A stretch of DNA of 64,000 bases, taken from NCBI GenBank assembly GCA_005772955.1, contig SXID01000056.1, positions 1-64,000 on the forward strand. Direction: 5' to 3'. Positions within the stretch are counted from its first letter, which is position 1, and the number at the start of each line of letters is the position of its first letter. Origin of the DNA: Planctomycetia bacterium. GTDB taxonomy: Bacteria; Planctomycetota; Planctomycetia; Gemmatales; Gemmataceae. This document shows, piece after piece, positions 43,271 through 52,850 of this stretch. Below the pieces are notes generated by a model. It was not told where the DNA came from. It was given only the letters and a program-made list of their open reading frames with translations, and ran no database searches. The position numbers and the translations under genes are program-made.

Positions 43271-43780
43271 ATGCGGACGATTCTCACCGTGGCCGTGCTG
43301 GTGGTGTTCAGCGCCACTCTAACTGCGGCCGACACGAAGTTCGAGTCAAAGGAAGGCAAGTACTCCGCGAAGTTCCCCGGCGAGGAGAAGCCGAAGACGA
43401 TCTCGCAGAAGGCCGGCGGGCTGGACCTTTACATCACGATCGTTGAGAAGGGTAAAGGCGGGTACGCGGTGATCTACTCGGACGTGACCCCAGACGTGGT
43501 AAAAGCGGCACCGGCGGCCCAACTGCTCGCGGGCGGTCAGAAGGGACTGGAGGATAACTTCAAGGCGAAGATCACCAAGTCCGGTGAGGCAAAGGTCCTG
43601 GCCAACGGCAAGGAGTACCCGGCGCGCGACATCCTCGCCGAGAAGGAAGAAATGCACCTGCGGATCATGCTCATCCTCGTGGACAACCGGCTGTACCAGG
43701 TGTTCGTGGTCGGGTCGAAGGAACTCGTGTCCGGACCTGACGCGGACGCCTTTATCAAGTCGTTTGAACTCGCAAAGTGA
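43271..43780 (+). CDS. Secreted protein, third of three paralogues
   Basis: A protein of 169 residues with a signal peptide (MRTILTVAVLVVFSATLTAA). Family plan: EGKYSAKFPGEEKPK, GGYAVIYSDVTPD, PARDILAEKE, DNRLYQVFVVGSKELV and DADAFIKSFELAK. Separated from the second paralogue by a repeat, but in the same direction. Probably periplasmic or surface located. Confidence 0.75.
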   Translation: MRTILTVAVLVVFSATLTAADTKFESKEGKYSAKFPGEEKPKTISQKAGGLDLYITIVEKGKGGYAVIYSDVTPDVVKAAPAAQLLAGGQKGLEDNFKAKITKSGEAKVLANGKEYPARDILAEKEEMHLRIMLILVDNRLYQVFVVGSKELVSGPDADAFIKSFELAK

Positions 43781-43853
43781 ACCTGCCCTACCGCAAACGT
43801 GTCCGAGAGCGTAGCATGAGTAGGTGGGTCGCTCGGTGGCCCACACATCACAT

Positions 43854-43928
43854 CGGGGCGTAGCGCAGTCCGGCTAGCGCGCCTGCCTTGGGAGCAGGAG
43901 GCCGTGGGTTCAAATCCCGCCGCCCCGA
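43854..43928 (+). tRNA. tRNA-Pro (anticodon TGG)
   Basis: All four arms fold. The acceptor stem is CGGGGCG with CGCCCCG, followed by the discriminator A at 43928. The D-stem GCGC pairs with GCGC. The anticodon stem CCTGC/GCAGG encloses loop CTTGGGA, so the anticodon TGG is at 43889-43891. The T-loop is TTCAAAT. CCA is not encoded. A hairpin with T-run follows. Confidence 0.96.
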
Positions 43929-43937
43929 CTACACCCC

Positions 43938-43992
43938 CCGCCGCTTGTGGCTTCGCGACAAACCCGCTAAGCCACAAGCGGCGGAACTTTTT
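43938..43992 (+). terminator. Family E inverted repeat acting as tRNA terminator
   Basis: CCGCCGCTTGTGGCTT pairs perfectly with AAGCCACAAGCGGCGG (43969-43984), followed by AACTTTTTCCC. Placed 10 bases after the tRNA, it fits a terminator. The CCGCTTGYGGCTTCGCGA core is shared with 39269-39304, so it is also a repeat family member. Confidence 0.75.
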
Positions 43993-44169
43993 CCCTTGCT
44001 CGTGCTGCTCGCTAACTTTTCTTAACACTCCCGATTTCGCGCAAACCATTTCGGCAATTCCTACCCACTTTCCTTGCATCCCGCGAAATCCGCACTAGCT
44101 TCTCGCCCCCTGTTCCCCCTACTCTTTTATGACGTACGGACGTGATCCCTTCACCACCGAGCGTCGGAA

Positions 44170-44997
44170 ATGAACCGTCGGGTCTTCCTGAAAGCCGCAC
44201 TCGCCTCGCTCGTTACCGGAACCACCGGGGGCGCGGCGTATGGTCTGTTCGAGTCGGGATGGGTGCAGATTACACGCCCCGCGCTCGTCCTCCCGAATCT
44301 GCCGAAGGCGTTCGAGGGCACGACGGTCGCGTTCCTCACCGACATCCACCACGGGCCATTTACTTCACTCGATTACGTGAACGCGGTGGTACGAACCACG
44401 CTCGCGTTGTGCCCCGATCTGATTGTGTTGGGCGGCGACTACTCGTTGAAAGAGAGCAAATACATCCGCCCGTGCTTCGACGCAATGGCCGGGTTGAAGG
44501 CGCCTCTTGGCGTGTACGGCGTCCTCGGGAACCACGACTACTGGCACGGGCTGTCCGAGACGCGCGACGGCTTCGCTGCCGCGAAGATCGGCGAGCTAAC
44601 GAACCGCGGCGTGTGGCTCGAACGCGGTGGAAGCCGGTTCCGTCTGGCGGGTGTGGACGATTTGTGGATGGGCAAGGTGGACATAACAGGTGCGGTTGGG
44701 GACGCAGGCGAAAATGACGCGTGCCTGCTCGTGAGCCACAACCCAGATGTAGCGGAAAAGATGCGCGACCCACGCGTGGGTCTGATGCTGAGCGGCCACA
44801 CGCGCGGCGGACAGGTGGTGGTCCCGGCCGGCGGCGCGCCGTTCGTCCCGAGCCACTATGGGCAGAAATACCTGAAGGGTTTGGTGAAAGCACCGCACAC
44901 GTCGGTGTACGTGTCGCGCGGTCTCGGCACGACGAGCGCGCCGTTCCGCGTCGGAAGCCGGCCCGAGTTGACGCTCATCACATTGAAGAGCGCGTGA
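44170..44997 (+). CDS. Metallophosphoesterase with Tat signal
   Basis: A protein of 275 residues of the YkuE/LpxG-like calcineurin superfamily. Tat leader MNRRVFLKAALASLVTG, metal-binding motifs TDIHHG, GGDYS, GNHDYW, SHNP, SGHTRGGQ: the complete set for a dinuclear metal site. It hydrolyses a phosphoester or pyrophosphate bond, outside the cytoplasm if the leader is used; LpxG-type members cleave UDP-diacylglucosamine, but others have unknown substrates. Its TGA stop is the end of the left arm of a 93-bp palindrome. Confidence 0.9.
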   Translation: MNRRVFLKAALASLVTGTTGGAAYGLFESGWVQITRPALVLPNLPKAFEGTTVAFLTDIHHGPFTSLDYVNAVVRTTLALCPDLIVLGGDYSLKESKYIRPCFDAMAGLKAPLGVYGVLGNHDYWHGLSETRDGFAAAKIGELTNRGVWLERGGSRFRLAGVDDLWMGKVDITGAVGDAGENDACLLVSHNPDVAEKMRDPRVGLMLSGHTRGGQVVVPAGGAPFVPSHYGQKYLKGLVKAPHTSVYVSRGLGTTSAPFRVGSRPELTLITLKSA

Positions 44998-45087
44998 GTT
45001 GTGGTTCGCGACGCCGCGAGCGGCGAAGAGTTGGTGCTGACGCGGCGCCAATTCTTCGCCGCTCGCGGCGTCGCGAACCACAACTCA
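44995..45087. repeat. Long palindrome spanning two convergent stop codons
   Basis: TGAGTTGTGGTTCGCGACGC continues for about 40 bases and pairs, with one mismatch, with the block ending GCGTCGCGAACCACAACTCA. The outermost TGA and TCA are the stop codons of the convergent metallophosphoesterase and haem-protein genes. It could act as a bidirectional terminator. Confidence 0.9.
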
Positions 45088-48000
45088 CTTCTTCAGCGGT
45101 TCCTTCAATCCCGACAGGAACTCGACCACGTCGCGAAGTTCGCGACGCGACATCTTCTTGTGCAGATCGTCCGGCATCGCGCTCGGACCGGTGCGCCGGG
45201 CCGCAATGTCTTGCACCGCGATCGTCAGTTCCTTCGCCTCCGCGGTGATTAACTTCACCTGCTTCTTGTCTTCAGCCTTGATGATGCCGGTCACGATGCG
45301 GTCGTCGGTCAGCGTCAGCACCGCCGTTTCGTAGCCTTTCGTGATCTTCGCGCTCGGCAGCACAATCGATTCGAGAAGGTAGAGCCGGTTCTTCTCCTTG
45401 TCGGCCGCAAGTCCGTTCATCAGCGGACCGACCTCGCCGCCCTGCCCGTCGAGCTTGTGACACCGCTGGCAGTACACCGCGGAGTTGTTCAGGAAGAGAC
45501 TGCGGCCCTTCTCGGCATCGCCGCCCTCGAGCGTGTCGGAGTACGGCGCGAGCTTGTTGCCCTTCGGGTCACTCGCGATCCTGTTCTGCTCCGCGCGGTA
45601 CTTGTCCACCTTCGGTTTGAGCTGCGCGTACAGCTTGAGCTTCGCGGTGCTGGCACGCATTTCAGCCGCGTCGAGGACGTCGAGGACGAGCGTGCGGGGA
45701 ACCTGGCCATCAATCGCTTGATCGAGCCATTCGGCGAGGAGCTTATCCGTTTCCTCCGAAGCCTTCATCCCCGCCAGGATCGCGAAAGCGCCCTGCTTCT
45801 CGGGAACCGAAACCTTCTCGTCCTTGAGCAGGGCGGGCAGTTCCTTCAGCACCGCGGCGGGGTCGAGGTGCGCCGTCACGGTGCGGCCCGCGGCGCGAAG
45901 TCGCGGTTCGTCGCTGTCGAGCGCGAACTTCGCCAGTTCTTTCGTGCCCGCGTCCTTCAGTGCCTCCACCGCGAACAGCGCTTCCACGCGCGTCGAAACG
46001 GGGTTCTTCGCGTCCTTCACGAGCGCAACCATCGCGGGGCCGAACTCCTTGATGTTCAGCTTCGCGACCGTTTGCGACGCTTCTTTCCGAACCACATCGC
46101 TGCCGATGAAGATGCCGCCCCCGACCTTGATGAGCGAGTCGGCCGCGAGCTTCGGGTCGCGTGGATTGATGTCGAGCGTCAGCCCGGTGATCGGGTCGCG
46201 GCGCGGCGGCTTGGCCCAGTCGCCGAGCAACTTCAGCGCGAATGCGCGAACGTAATCAGCTTCACTTTGGCGCGCGGCGAACGTCGCGACGCGGCTTGCC
46301 GCGTTGCTATCGCCGAGAACGTAGTTCGCGGCCAACGCGCGGAAACTGATTGCATCCGACTGCTGCCCCTTGTCAGCGAGCTTCGCCAGTGCATCGCCGG
46401 TGCCGGTGCGCTCGTCGTAGGTTGCTCGCGCGGCTTCTGCGACGATCTTCGGATCGCTGTCCGTCAGGAACTCCGCGACCTTGTCGCTCTTGTGTTTCCG
46501 CAGCGCGAGCACCACGCCCATGCGCACCGCGGGCACGTCGTACTTGTCCTTCGCCTGTTCCTTCGCAGTGTTCCACGCGTTCACCAAATCCGCCGGATTG
46601 CGCGCGACGTGAACCAGACCCATCACCGCGGCGTGGCGCAGGTACGGATCCTTGTCGTTGTTCGCCTTCAGCATGTCGAACAGCGGCGTGTAGTAACCCA
46701 TTTCGCCAACCGGCCGGCGCTGCAGCGGCTGCTGCCCGATCTTGCCAAACGCGACCGCAGCCGTTGCCTTCACGCGGTCGTCGGGGTCGGTAAAGTGCTT
46801 CAGAATCGCGTCCTGAATCTCACTCGCACCAGGCGCTTGTTCCAGCCCTCGACCGCTGTGGTGTACCACGTTACCGAGTTGCTCGACCGCGGCCCGTTTG
46901 ACCTCAGCGTCCTTATCCTTCAGTGCCTCGATGAGTGGTGGCAGCGCTTCGCGGTGCTTGCGAGCGACTTGCCCCAAACCCCAAACCGCGTGCAGCCGGG
47001 CGAGCCGGTCCTTCGAGTCTTTCAGGATGTCCGCGAACGCCGACACCGACACGCCGGGAATGCGTCCCGCGAGTTCGTACTGCGCTTCCTGGCGAACGAG
47101 TTGGTGTGGGAAGTGGAGGCGCTTCACCAGATTCTCAACGCTCTGGTGTTCCGCGCCTTCTGCGATGAACTTCTGCGCCTCGGCAACCTGCGGGTTCTTC
47201 ATCGCAACGGGGTCCGTGACGCGGAAGATGCGCCCGCGGTTCTGCGGCGCCCAGCCGCCAATCCAGTCAGACCAGTAGAACGCGCCGTCCGGCCCGAACT
47301 CACAGTCGGTCGGCACCAAGCCCTTCACGAACGGTTCCGGCTTGGTGATTTCAAAGCTCGCGCCTTTCGGCTTCACAGCCAGCGACCAGATGACGCTGCT
47401 GTTCGCGTTTGAGGTGAAGTCGCACGCGAAGAAGTGGTCCTTGTACTTGTCGTTGAGACCGATGCCGGGGTAGTGCGTGATGCCCGCGGGGCCGCTGCCG
47501 AAGTTCGCGAGCGGCGGCACAATCCACGCCGGTTGGCCTTCATGCTGCGGCATCCACAACTTCTCGGTGTTCCACGCGCCACGGTTGCCCTGCGGCACGG
47601 CGGGCGTGTGATAACCCGTTTGGTACTGGAAGCCGCCGCGCCAGCCGCTATCGCCACCTTCGACAATGTGAACCCACCGCGCCCGGTCGCCGCTGTCGCA
47701 GTTGTTGTCGTAGGTGAACAGGTTGCCGAAATCGTCAAACGCGATCTCTTGCGGGTTGCGCAAGCCGCTGTGAACGACTTCGAGGTTGTTGCCGTCGGGA
47801 TCGCAACGAAGCACCGCGCCGGTGTTCGGATAGAGGAGTTGCCGCTTCTCCTTCGTGGTGACGTTGAACCCGCGATCACCCATGCTGAAGTAGAGTTTGC
47901 CGTCCGGCCCCATTCGAAGGCCGTGCAGGTCGTGCCCGAGGAACTGCACGGTCGGCCCGAACCCGGTGAACAGCGACTTCTTCTCGTCGGCCTTGTTCGC

Positions 48001-48555
48001 GCCCTTCGTGTCCTTAAGAACGTACAGGTCGGGGATGCAGGTGAGGTACACTTGGCCCTTGCGCGCGAGCACGCCGGCCGCGAGTCCATCTTGTGGCCGG
48101 TTGAAGCCGCTGGCGAACACCTCGCTCTTGTCCGCTTTGCCGGTGCCCGTGCTGTCCCACACGATCCGGACCTGATCGTCGTACTTCTCGAAGCCCTCAT
48201 ACTTGTGGTTCTTGTACATCTTCAGCAGGTCGTCGATGGTGCGGTTCGCGAGGTCTTCGTCGAGCCACTTCATGTGTCCGCGCGTGTCGGGGACGCCCTT
48301 GTCGAACCGCGTCGTCTCCGCGACGTACACGCGGCCCTTCTCGTCGAAGCAGAACGCAACTGGGTTCGCCATGAGCGGCGCCGCGGCCCACACATCGACC
48401 TTCAGGCTCTTCTCGGCGAACTGCACCTGCGCGAGTGATTCCGCGTCGCCCTTGTTCTTGGGTTGCGCGATCGCATTGGGTGCGCCTTCCGGGGACAACG
48501 CGAGGAACAGCGTGCCCGCGGCAAATAGCGGCAGCGCGAGAAGGTAGCGAGGCAT
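45085..48555 (-). CDS. PVC-type haem-binding CxxCH protein with propeller and HEAT repeats
   Basis: A protein of 1156 residues. A signal peptide (MPRYLLALPLFAAGTLFLAL) leads to a sugar-dehydrogenase-like beta-propeller (FCFDEKGRVYVAETTRFD, GLRMGPDGKLYFSMGDRG, NCEFGPDGAFYWSDWIGG-type segments), then HEAT-like helical repeats at about 480-1000 (VRQEAQYELAG, AEVKRAAVEQLGN, DPYLRHAAVMGLVHVA), and a C-terminal cytochrome c domain with CQRCHKLDGQGGEVGP. This arrangement is the PVC superfamily haem-binding type, found by the dozen in planctomycetes. It should be exported and carry one c-type haem. The biological electron partner is unknown. It starts at ATG 48555, which begins the signal peptide. 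Confidence 0.92.
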   Translation of the reverse strand: MPRYLLALPLFAAGTLFLALSPEGAPNAIAQPKNKGDAESLAQVQFAEKSLKVDVWAAAPLMANPVAFCFDEKGRVYVAETTRFDKGVPDTRGHMKWLDEDLANRTIDDLLKMYKNHKYEGFEKYDDQVRIVWDSTGTGKADKSEVFASGFNRPQDGLAAGVLARKGQVYLTCIPDLYVLKDTKGANKADEKKSLFTGFGPTVQFLGHDLHGLRMGPDGKLYFSMGDRGFNVTTKEKRQLLYPNTGAVLRCDPDGNNLEVVHSGLRNPQEIAFDDFGNLFTYDNNCDSGDRARWVHIVEGGDSGWRGGFQYQTGYHTPAVPQGNRGAWNTEKLWMPQHEGQPAWIVPPLANFGSGPAGITHYPGIGLNDKYKDHFFACDFTSNANSSVIWSLAVKPKGASFEITKPEPFVKGLVPTDCEFGPDGAFYWSDWIGGWAPQNRGRIFRVTDPVAMKNPQVAEAQKFIAEGAEHQSVENLVKRLHFPHQLVRQEAQYELAGRIPGVSVSAFADILKDSKDRLARLHAVWGLGQVARKHREALPPLIEALKDKDAEVKRAAVEQLGNVVHHSGRGLEQAPGASEIQDAILKHFTDPDDRVKATAAVAFGKIGQQPLQRRPVGEMGYYTPLFDMLKANNDKDPYLRHAAVMGLVHVARNPADLVNAWNTAKEQAKDKYDVPAVRMGVVLALRKHKSDKVAEFLTDSDPKIVAEAARATYDERTGTGDALAKLADKGQQSDAISFRALAANYVLGDSNAASRVATFAARQSEADYVRAFALKLLGDWAKPPRRDPITGLTLDINPRDPKLAADSLIKVGGGIFIGSDVVRKEASQTVAKLNIKEFGPAMVALVKDAKNPVSTRVEALFAVEALKDAGTKELAKFALDSDEPRLRAAGRTVTAHLDPAAVLKELPALLKDEKVSVPEKQGAFAILAGMKASEETDKLLAEWLDQAIDGQVPRTLVLDVLDAAEMRASTAKLKLYAQLKPKVDKYRAEQNRIASDPKGNKLAPYSDTLEGGDAEKGRSLFLNNSAVYCQRCHKLDGQGGEVGPLMNGLAADKEKNRLYLLESIVLPSAKITKGYETAVLTLTDDRIVTGIIKAEDKKQVKLITAEAKELTIAVQDIAARRTGPSAMPDDLHKKMSRRELRDVVEFLSGLKEPLKK

Positions 48556-48717
48556 GAGTGAGATGCTCCGGTTGGCGGGAACTCGGCGATGTACTGAGGC
48601 TACCGCAGATGGGTGGACGCGGCAACCGCGGACAGAATGCGGTCACGCCCAGCGGGGTCAACTGATATACTTTCACTATCGTGCGCGGTTTCGGCGATCG
48701 GTTCTCGGAGTTCCTTC

Positions 48718-49650
48718 ATGCACCCCGTTCGTTCTCGTTCTGCGTTTACCTTGATCGAGCTATTGGTGGTGATCGCGATTATCGCGATCCTGATCGGCCT
48801 GCTGCTGCCCGCGGTTCAGAAGGTGCGCGAAGCCGCCGCGCGGATGCAGTGCGGCAACAACCTCAAGCAGATTGGCCTCGGCTGCCAGACGTACCACGAC
48901 ACGGTCGGGTTCCTGCCGCCGAGCCGCATCGCCGACCACTACGCGACGTGGGCGACGCTGATCCTACCCTACATCGAGCAAGACAACGGGTTCAAGTTGT
49001 GGACCCTCACAAACCAGTACTACCAACAACCGCTCACGGCACAGCAACTTCAGGTGAAGACGTTCTTCTGCCCCAGTCGGCGCACGCTCGGTGCGTTGAG
49101 CACGAGCGGGGACAACCCGGACAACGGTTTCCCGGCGGCCCAGCACTACCCCGGCGCCCTGTCCGATTACGCCGGTGTCAGCGGCAACGCGGGTAGTTAT
49201 CCAGGCGCAAACCCAACGTGGTACGACGGGCCATTCGGAAACGGAACCATCATCGGGGCCGACGCTTGCACCAACTCCACAGCCGCGAGGATCGCGTCGT
49301 TCCGAGGGCTGGTGCCGCTCACCGCAGTCATCGACGGGACGAGCAACACGTTCCTTGTGGGTGAGAAGCAGGTGCCACGCGCCTCGCTGGGCGTCGGGGT
49401 CGGTGACGGGTCAATCTTCAACGGGGACCACGAGTGGAACTATTGCCGGTGGGTGGGACCGGGCAACGGGCTGTCCACCGGCCCGACGGATACGACCTCG
49501 TGGACAATCCGCTTCGGCGGGAGCCACACGAACATCGTAATGTTCGTGTTCTGTGACGGCAGCGTGAAGGCGGTCTCGACCTCGACCGACACGACGACGC
49601 TCGGTAACCTGGCCACCCGACTCGGGGGCGAGGTGGTTAGTCTGCCGTAA
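48718..49650 (+). CDS. DUF1559 protein with prepilin-type N-terminus
   Basis: A protein of 310 residues. [25 protein letters not shown] at the start is a prepilin cleavage/methylation signal with the conserved Glu five residues after the cleavage site. [34 protein letters not shown] and [11 protein letters not shown] are typical for DUF1559 (SBP_bac_10), a family with dozens of copies in each planctomycete genome. These are pseudopilin-like surface proteins of unclear role. GGAG seven bases before the ATG fixes the start. Convergent with, and touching, the next gene. Confidence 0.95.
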   Translation: MHPVRSRSAFTLIELLVVIAIIAILIGLLLPAVQKVREAAARMQCGNNLKQIGLGCQTYHDTVGFLPPSRIADHYATWATLILPYIEQDNGFKLWTLTNQYYQQPLTAQQLQVKTFFCPSRRTLGALSTSGDNPDNGFPAAQHYPGALSDYAGVSGNAGSYPGANPTWYDGPFGNGTIIGADACTNSTAARIASFRGLVPLTAVIDGTSNTFLVGEKQVPRASLGVGVGDGSIFNGDHEWNYCRWVGPGNGLSTGPTDTTSWTIRFGGSHTNIVMFVFCDGSVKAVSTSTDTTTLGNLATRLGGEVVSLP

Positions 49651-50073
49651 TCACTTCCGCTGGACCGTGATGGGATAATCGTTTTTGGCATCGGGCTTGA
49701 CCTCGAAGGTCAGCCCGGAGTTGGCGTATTCGGCGTAACGTACGGGCACCGGCGTCGGCCGTGGTCCCGGCGACGAGGACGCCGACGCCGAAACCACGAT
49801 AACCTTGTGCGGCCCGGTCAGGGCGCCGTCTTTTTCCTTTCCGTTGAGCACCGTCTTGAGTTGGTACGAACCGTCCTCCTTCACCTCGCCGCGCGCGTTC
49901 ACCGTTTTCCCGTCGTGCTGTGCCGCGAACTCGACCGTGGCCCCTGCGGCCGGCTTCCCATCTGGGAACTTGACGCTCCCGCTGACGGGGTGCAACGCCG
50001 GTTCCGCCGGCCCACACCCGGACAGCCACGCGCACACGACAAACGCCACAACCACGACCACGACACGACACAT
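49651..50073 (-). CDS. Small lipoprotein with carboxypeptidase-regulatory-like domain
   Basis: A protein of 140 residues. MCRVVVVVVAFVVCAWLSGC ends in a lipobox. HPVSGSVKFPDGKPAAGATVEF begins a transthyretin-like/carboxypeptidase regulatory-like beta-sandwich, the usual small lipoprotein encoded beside DUF1559 proteins in planctomycetes. The gene ends exactly one base after the stop of the convergent DUF1559 gene. No function is established. Confidence 0.83.
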   Translation of the reverse strand: MCRVVVVVVAFVVCAWLSGCGPAEPALHPVSGSVKFPDGKPAAGATVEFAAQHDGKTVNARGEVKEDGSYQLKTVLNGKEKDGALTGPHKVIVVSASASSSPGPRPTPVPVRYAEYANSGLTFEVKPDAKNDYPITVQRK

Positions 50074-50163
50074 ACGAAATCCTCTGGGATAAAGCGCAAC
50101 GACCGACAGGTTATGCTTTCTCCCGCGCCAAGTCGAGAACTCAGCGATCAGCGATTCGTTCAG

Positions 50164-50188
50164 GCAACCCCGCGGGGTGCGGGGTTGC
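50164..50188 (-). terminator. GC hairpin after acyl-CoA dehydrogenase gene
   Basis: GCAACCCCGC, five bases, GCGGGGTTGC: a 10-bp perfect stem 17 bases beyond the stop of the minus-strand acyl-CoA dehydrogenase gene. No T-run. Confidence 0.5.
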
Positions 50189-50204
50189 GGCTAATCAAGA
50201 CGCG

Positions 50205-52004
50205 TCAGAACTTCCCAATCGTACTCTTCGCGCTCTCCAGCAGTGAAGCGTCGTCGTTGTCGTCGAGGCTCGCGAAACGTTCGCGGATGCGCCGGAATGC
50301 GAGCTTCAGGAAGTACTTGCCCGCCACGGGGTCCGCGTACGGATCGGCTGTGGCCGGCTTGCCATTGTTGCCTTTCCCCGCGAGCAGGTGATCGAGCCGC
50401 GCCAGCACACATGCGCTCACGTAGCAGTCAATCGCGATGTCCGCGATGCGCTCGTGAACCAGTTCTGCCTGCGCAAACGTCTCCTCGTTCTTCATCGCCA
50501 TAAACACGTGCGGCAGTTTCAGCCCGAACTCGCGGACCAGGCGCGCGAGTGTGTGCGCGTCGTCCTGCAACTCGGGCGATTGCACCGGCACCGTCGGCGC
50601 GCTCGTCGTCAACCACGGGGCCGCGAGTTTGCCCACCACGCCAAGCGATTGCCCGATCTTCCGCAGGCTCCACTTCCCGCCCAACATGTCCACTTGAAGA
50701 CCCTTCAAGTACATCCCCGGTCCGCGACAACCTACCACCGCGATGAACGCCTTCAGCACGTCGTTCGCGCCCTCGCCGATGGTGTTGATGCGCGCGTCGC
50801 GCATCCAGCGCTCAATCGGTTGGTCGCAGAAGTAACCCTTCCCGCCGTACACCTGGAGCGTGTCGTTCACGATCGTCCACAGATGCTCCGTCGCAAACAC
50901 CTTCAGGATAGCCGTTTCGAGCATGTAGTCGGGAGCGCCCTTGTCGATGAACGCGGCGCACTCCGCGGTCGCGGCCTCCATCGCGAAGCAGTGCGCCGAC
51001 GCAAACGCGATCTTCTTCTGAACGAGATGGAACTCACTGAGAGGTTGCTGGAACTGCACGCGGCGCTTCGCGTGTTCGGTCATCGCTTTGATGCACGCCT
51101 TCGCGTGCCCGGTGCAGGTCGCGCCGAACGTCACGCGGCCGTAGTTGAGCACGGTTAGCGCCGCTTGCAGCCCTCGCCCGAGTTGGCCCAAGATGTTCTC
51201 TTTAGGAACGCGCATGTTGGTGAACCGCATCTTGCCGGTCGCGGTGCCGCGAATGCCGCACTTCTCCGCGCGCGCTTCCACGACCTCGAAGCCCGGCATG
51301 TCCGGCGTGACCATGAACGCCGTGACCTTGCCCTTCGGGTTTGCCTTGTCGGGCGTGCGGGCCATCACCGTGAGGATGTGTGCAATGCCGCCGTTCGTGA
51401 TGTAGTGTTTCGTGCCGTTGAGGATGTACGCGGAACCGTCTTCGGTGGGTGTCGCGGTTGTCTGCACGTTGCCCGCGTCCGACCCGGCTTCCGGTTCGGT
51501 GAGCGCAAACGCGCACAGTTTCGAGCCGTCATAGAGGCCCGGTAGCCACTTCGCCTGTTGCTCTTTCGATCCGAACAGACACAGCGCGCGAACCCCGATG
51601 CTGTGGTGCGCGTTCACGAACACCGCGACGCTCGCGTCGTGCCCGCCGAGGATTTCCATCGTCTTGAGGTACTGCTGCTGACCGAAGCCGAGGCCACCGA
51701 ACTCCGTGGGAATGGTGAGCTTGTACAGCCCGATCTCGCCCAACCCGAGCACCACGCTGTCGGGAATGCGTGCCTCGCGGTCGATTTTCATGTGGTCGAT
51801 GTGTGCATCGGCGTACGCGCGAACCTTCGTCGCCATCTCGTCGGACGCGGTCTGCTTGTCGGCCGCAAGTGTCGGGTACGGATAAAGCAGCTCCGATTTG
51901 AACTTGCCGAAGAAGAGCGCCTTCGCGAAGCCCACGTCCGGGCCCGCGATCAGTTCTTCGACTTCCTTGCGTTGCTCATCGATCTGCTGCGCGGTCAGAG
52001 CCAT
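50205..52004 (-). CDS. Acyl-CoA dehydrogenase family protein (very-long-chain type)
   Basis: A protein of 599 residues. Motifs LTEPEAGSD (FAD/substrate contact), NGTKHYITNG, RVTFGATCTGHAKAC, VYGGKGYF and INTIGEGANDVLKAF are those of the acyl-CoA dehydrogenase fold. The length, with a C-terminal helical extension of about 170 residues, resembles the VLCAD/ACAD9 type. It oxidises an acyl-CoA to the enoyl-CoA with FAD in fatty acid breakdown. GEGAND replaces the usual YEGTNE; the Glu is kept. AGGGG lies before ATG 52004; an in-frame ATG further upstream lacks a ribosome binding site. Followed by a small hairpin; probably transcribed alone. Confidence 0.9.
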   Translation of the reverse strand: MALTAQQIDEQRKEVEELIAGPDVGFAKALFFGKFKSELLYPYPTLAADKQTASDEMATKVRAYADAHIDHMKIDREARIPDSVVLGLGEIGLYKLTIPTEFGGLGFGQQQYLKTMEILGGHDASVAVFVNAHHSIGVRALCLFGSKEQQAKWLPGLYDGSKLCAFALTEPEAGSDAGNVQTTATPTEDGSAYILNGTKHYITNGGIAHILTVMARTPDKANPKGKVTAFMVTPDMPGFEVVEARAEKCGIRGTATGKMRFTNMRVPKENILGQLGRGLQAALTVLNYGRVTFGATCTGHAKACIKAMTEHAKRRVQFQQPLSEFHLVQKKIAFASAHCFAMEAATAECAAFIDKGAPDYMLETAILKVFATEHLWTIVNDTLQVYGGKGYFCDQPIERWMRDARINTIGEGANDVLKAFIAVVGCRGPGMYLKGLQVDMLGGKWSLRKIGQSLGVVGKLAAPWLTTSAPTVPVQSPELQDDAHTLARLVREFGLKLPHVFMAMKNEETFAQAELVHERIADIAIDCYVSACVLARLDHLLAGKGNNGKPATADPYADPVAGKYFLKLAFRRIRERFASLDDNDDASLLESAKSTIGKF

Positions 52005-52099
52005 AGGAACCCCTTGTTCCGGCGTTGGGAGAGGTGAACGCAGTCGCACCGTGGTGCGGTATTATAGCACCCCCCGCAGCGGGAATCGCACCCACGCTA

Positions 52100-52166
52100 C
52101 CGACCGGCTGGCGGACGCTGGCGGTTCAACAGAGCGTTTGTCGAACCGCCAGCGTCAGCCGGTCGG
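52100..52166. repeat. Long inverted repeat, family B
   Basis: CCGACCGGCTGGCGGACGCT then GGCGGTTC pairs with GAACCGCCAGCGTCAGCCGG then TCGG. Related to 3581-3654 by the core GTCGAACC.CC.GCGTCAGC. It lies between the divergent acyl-CoA dehydrogenase and folE genes. Confidence 0.8.
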
Positions 52167-52214
52167 GTCAGCCTTGTACAATACTCCCGCAGGCGCCCTC
52201 TCCGGAGTCACAAC

Positions 52215-52850
52215 TTGAGCAAGACCACCCGCGCTGCCGTTCCCAACGACGACGGTCCTTCACCTCGCTCGTGCGATCTCGCACCGCTACCGGTCGATCA
52301 CGAACGCTTGCGCCGCGCGGTCCGCGAGATTCTGATCGCCGTCGGCGAAGACCCGGACCGCGAAGGGTTGCTCGACACCCCGGACCGCGTTGCCCGCATG
52401 TACGCGGAGATCTTCGCGGGACTGCACACCGATCCGGCCATCTACCTTCAGAAGACGTTCACGCAGAAGCACGACGAAATGGTGCTGGTGAAGGACATCG
52501 AGTTCAGCAGCATGTGTGAACACCACCTTCTCCCGTTCAGCGGGAAGGCGCACATCGCGTACCTGCCGAACGGCCAGATCGTCGGCCTCTCGAAGCTCGC
52601 TCGCGTGGTCGATGCGGTGGCGTGCCGGCCGCAGGTTCAGGAGCGCATGACGGAAAACATCGCGGACCTCGTGATGACACACCTGAAGGCGCGCGGCGTG
52701 GGCGTGGTGATCGAGGCGAGCCACTCGTGCATGACCATCCGCGGAGTGCGCAAGCCGGCCGCGATGACCATCACCAGTTCGATGCGCGGCGGCTTCCTCG
52801 ACAACCCGGCCACACGCGCCGAGATGATGGCGCTGGTTTTTGGGAAGTAG
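52215..52850 (+). CDS. folE: GTP cyclohydrolase I
   Basis: A 211-residue protein. The zinc ligands are in [10 protein letters not shown] (Cys101, His104) and [21 protein letters not shown] and [11 protein letters not shown] complete the type I enzyme. It makes dihydroneopterin triphosphate from GTP, the first step to folate (and possibly other pterins), as a decamer in the cytoplasm. The start is TTG at 52215, eight bases after GGAG; the first 25 residues are not part of the fold and no ATG fits. Its TAG stop begins a family C inverted repeat. Confidence 0.93.
   Translation: MSKTTRAAVPNDDGPSPRSCDLAPLPVDHERLRRAVREILIAVGEDPDREGLLDTPDRVARMYAEIFAGLHTDPAIYLQKTFTQKHDEMVLVKDIEFSSMCEHHLLPFSGKAHIAYLPNGQIVGLSKLARVVDAVACRPQVQERMTENIADLVMTHLKARGVGVVIEASHSCMTIRGVRKPAAMTITSSMRGGFLDNPATRAEMMALVFGK

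Noticed and set aside
43854-43992. Integration site (tRNA with downstream island)
   Set aside because: The genes after the tRNA are ordinary (metallophosphoesterase, PVC haem protein), there is no integrase, and the tRNA 3' end is not repeated within the window as far as I can see.
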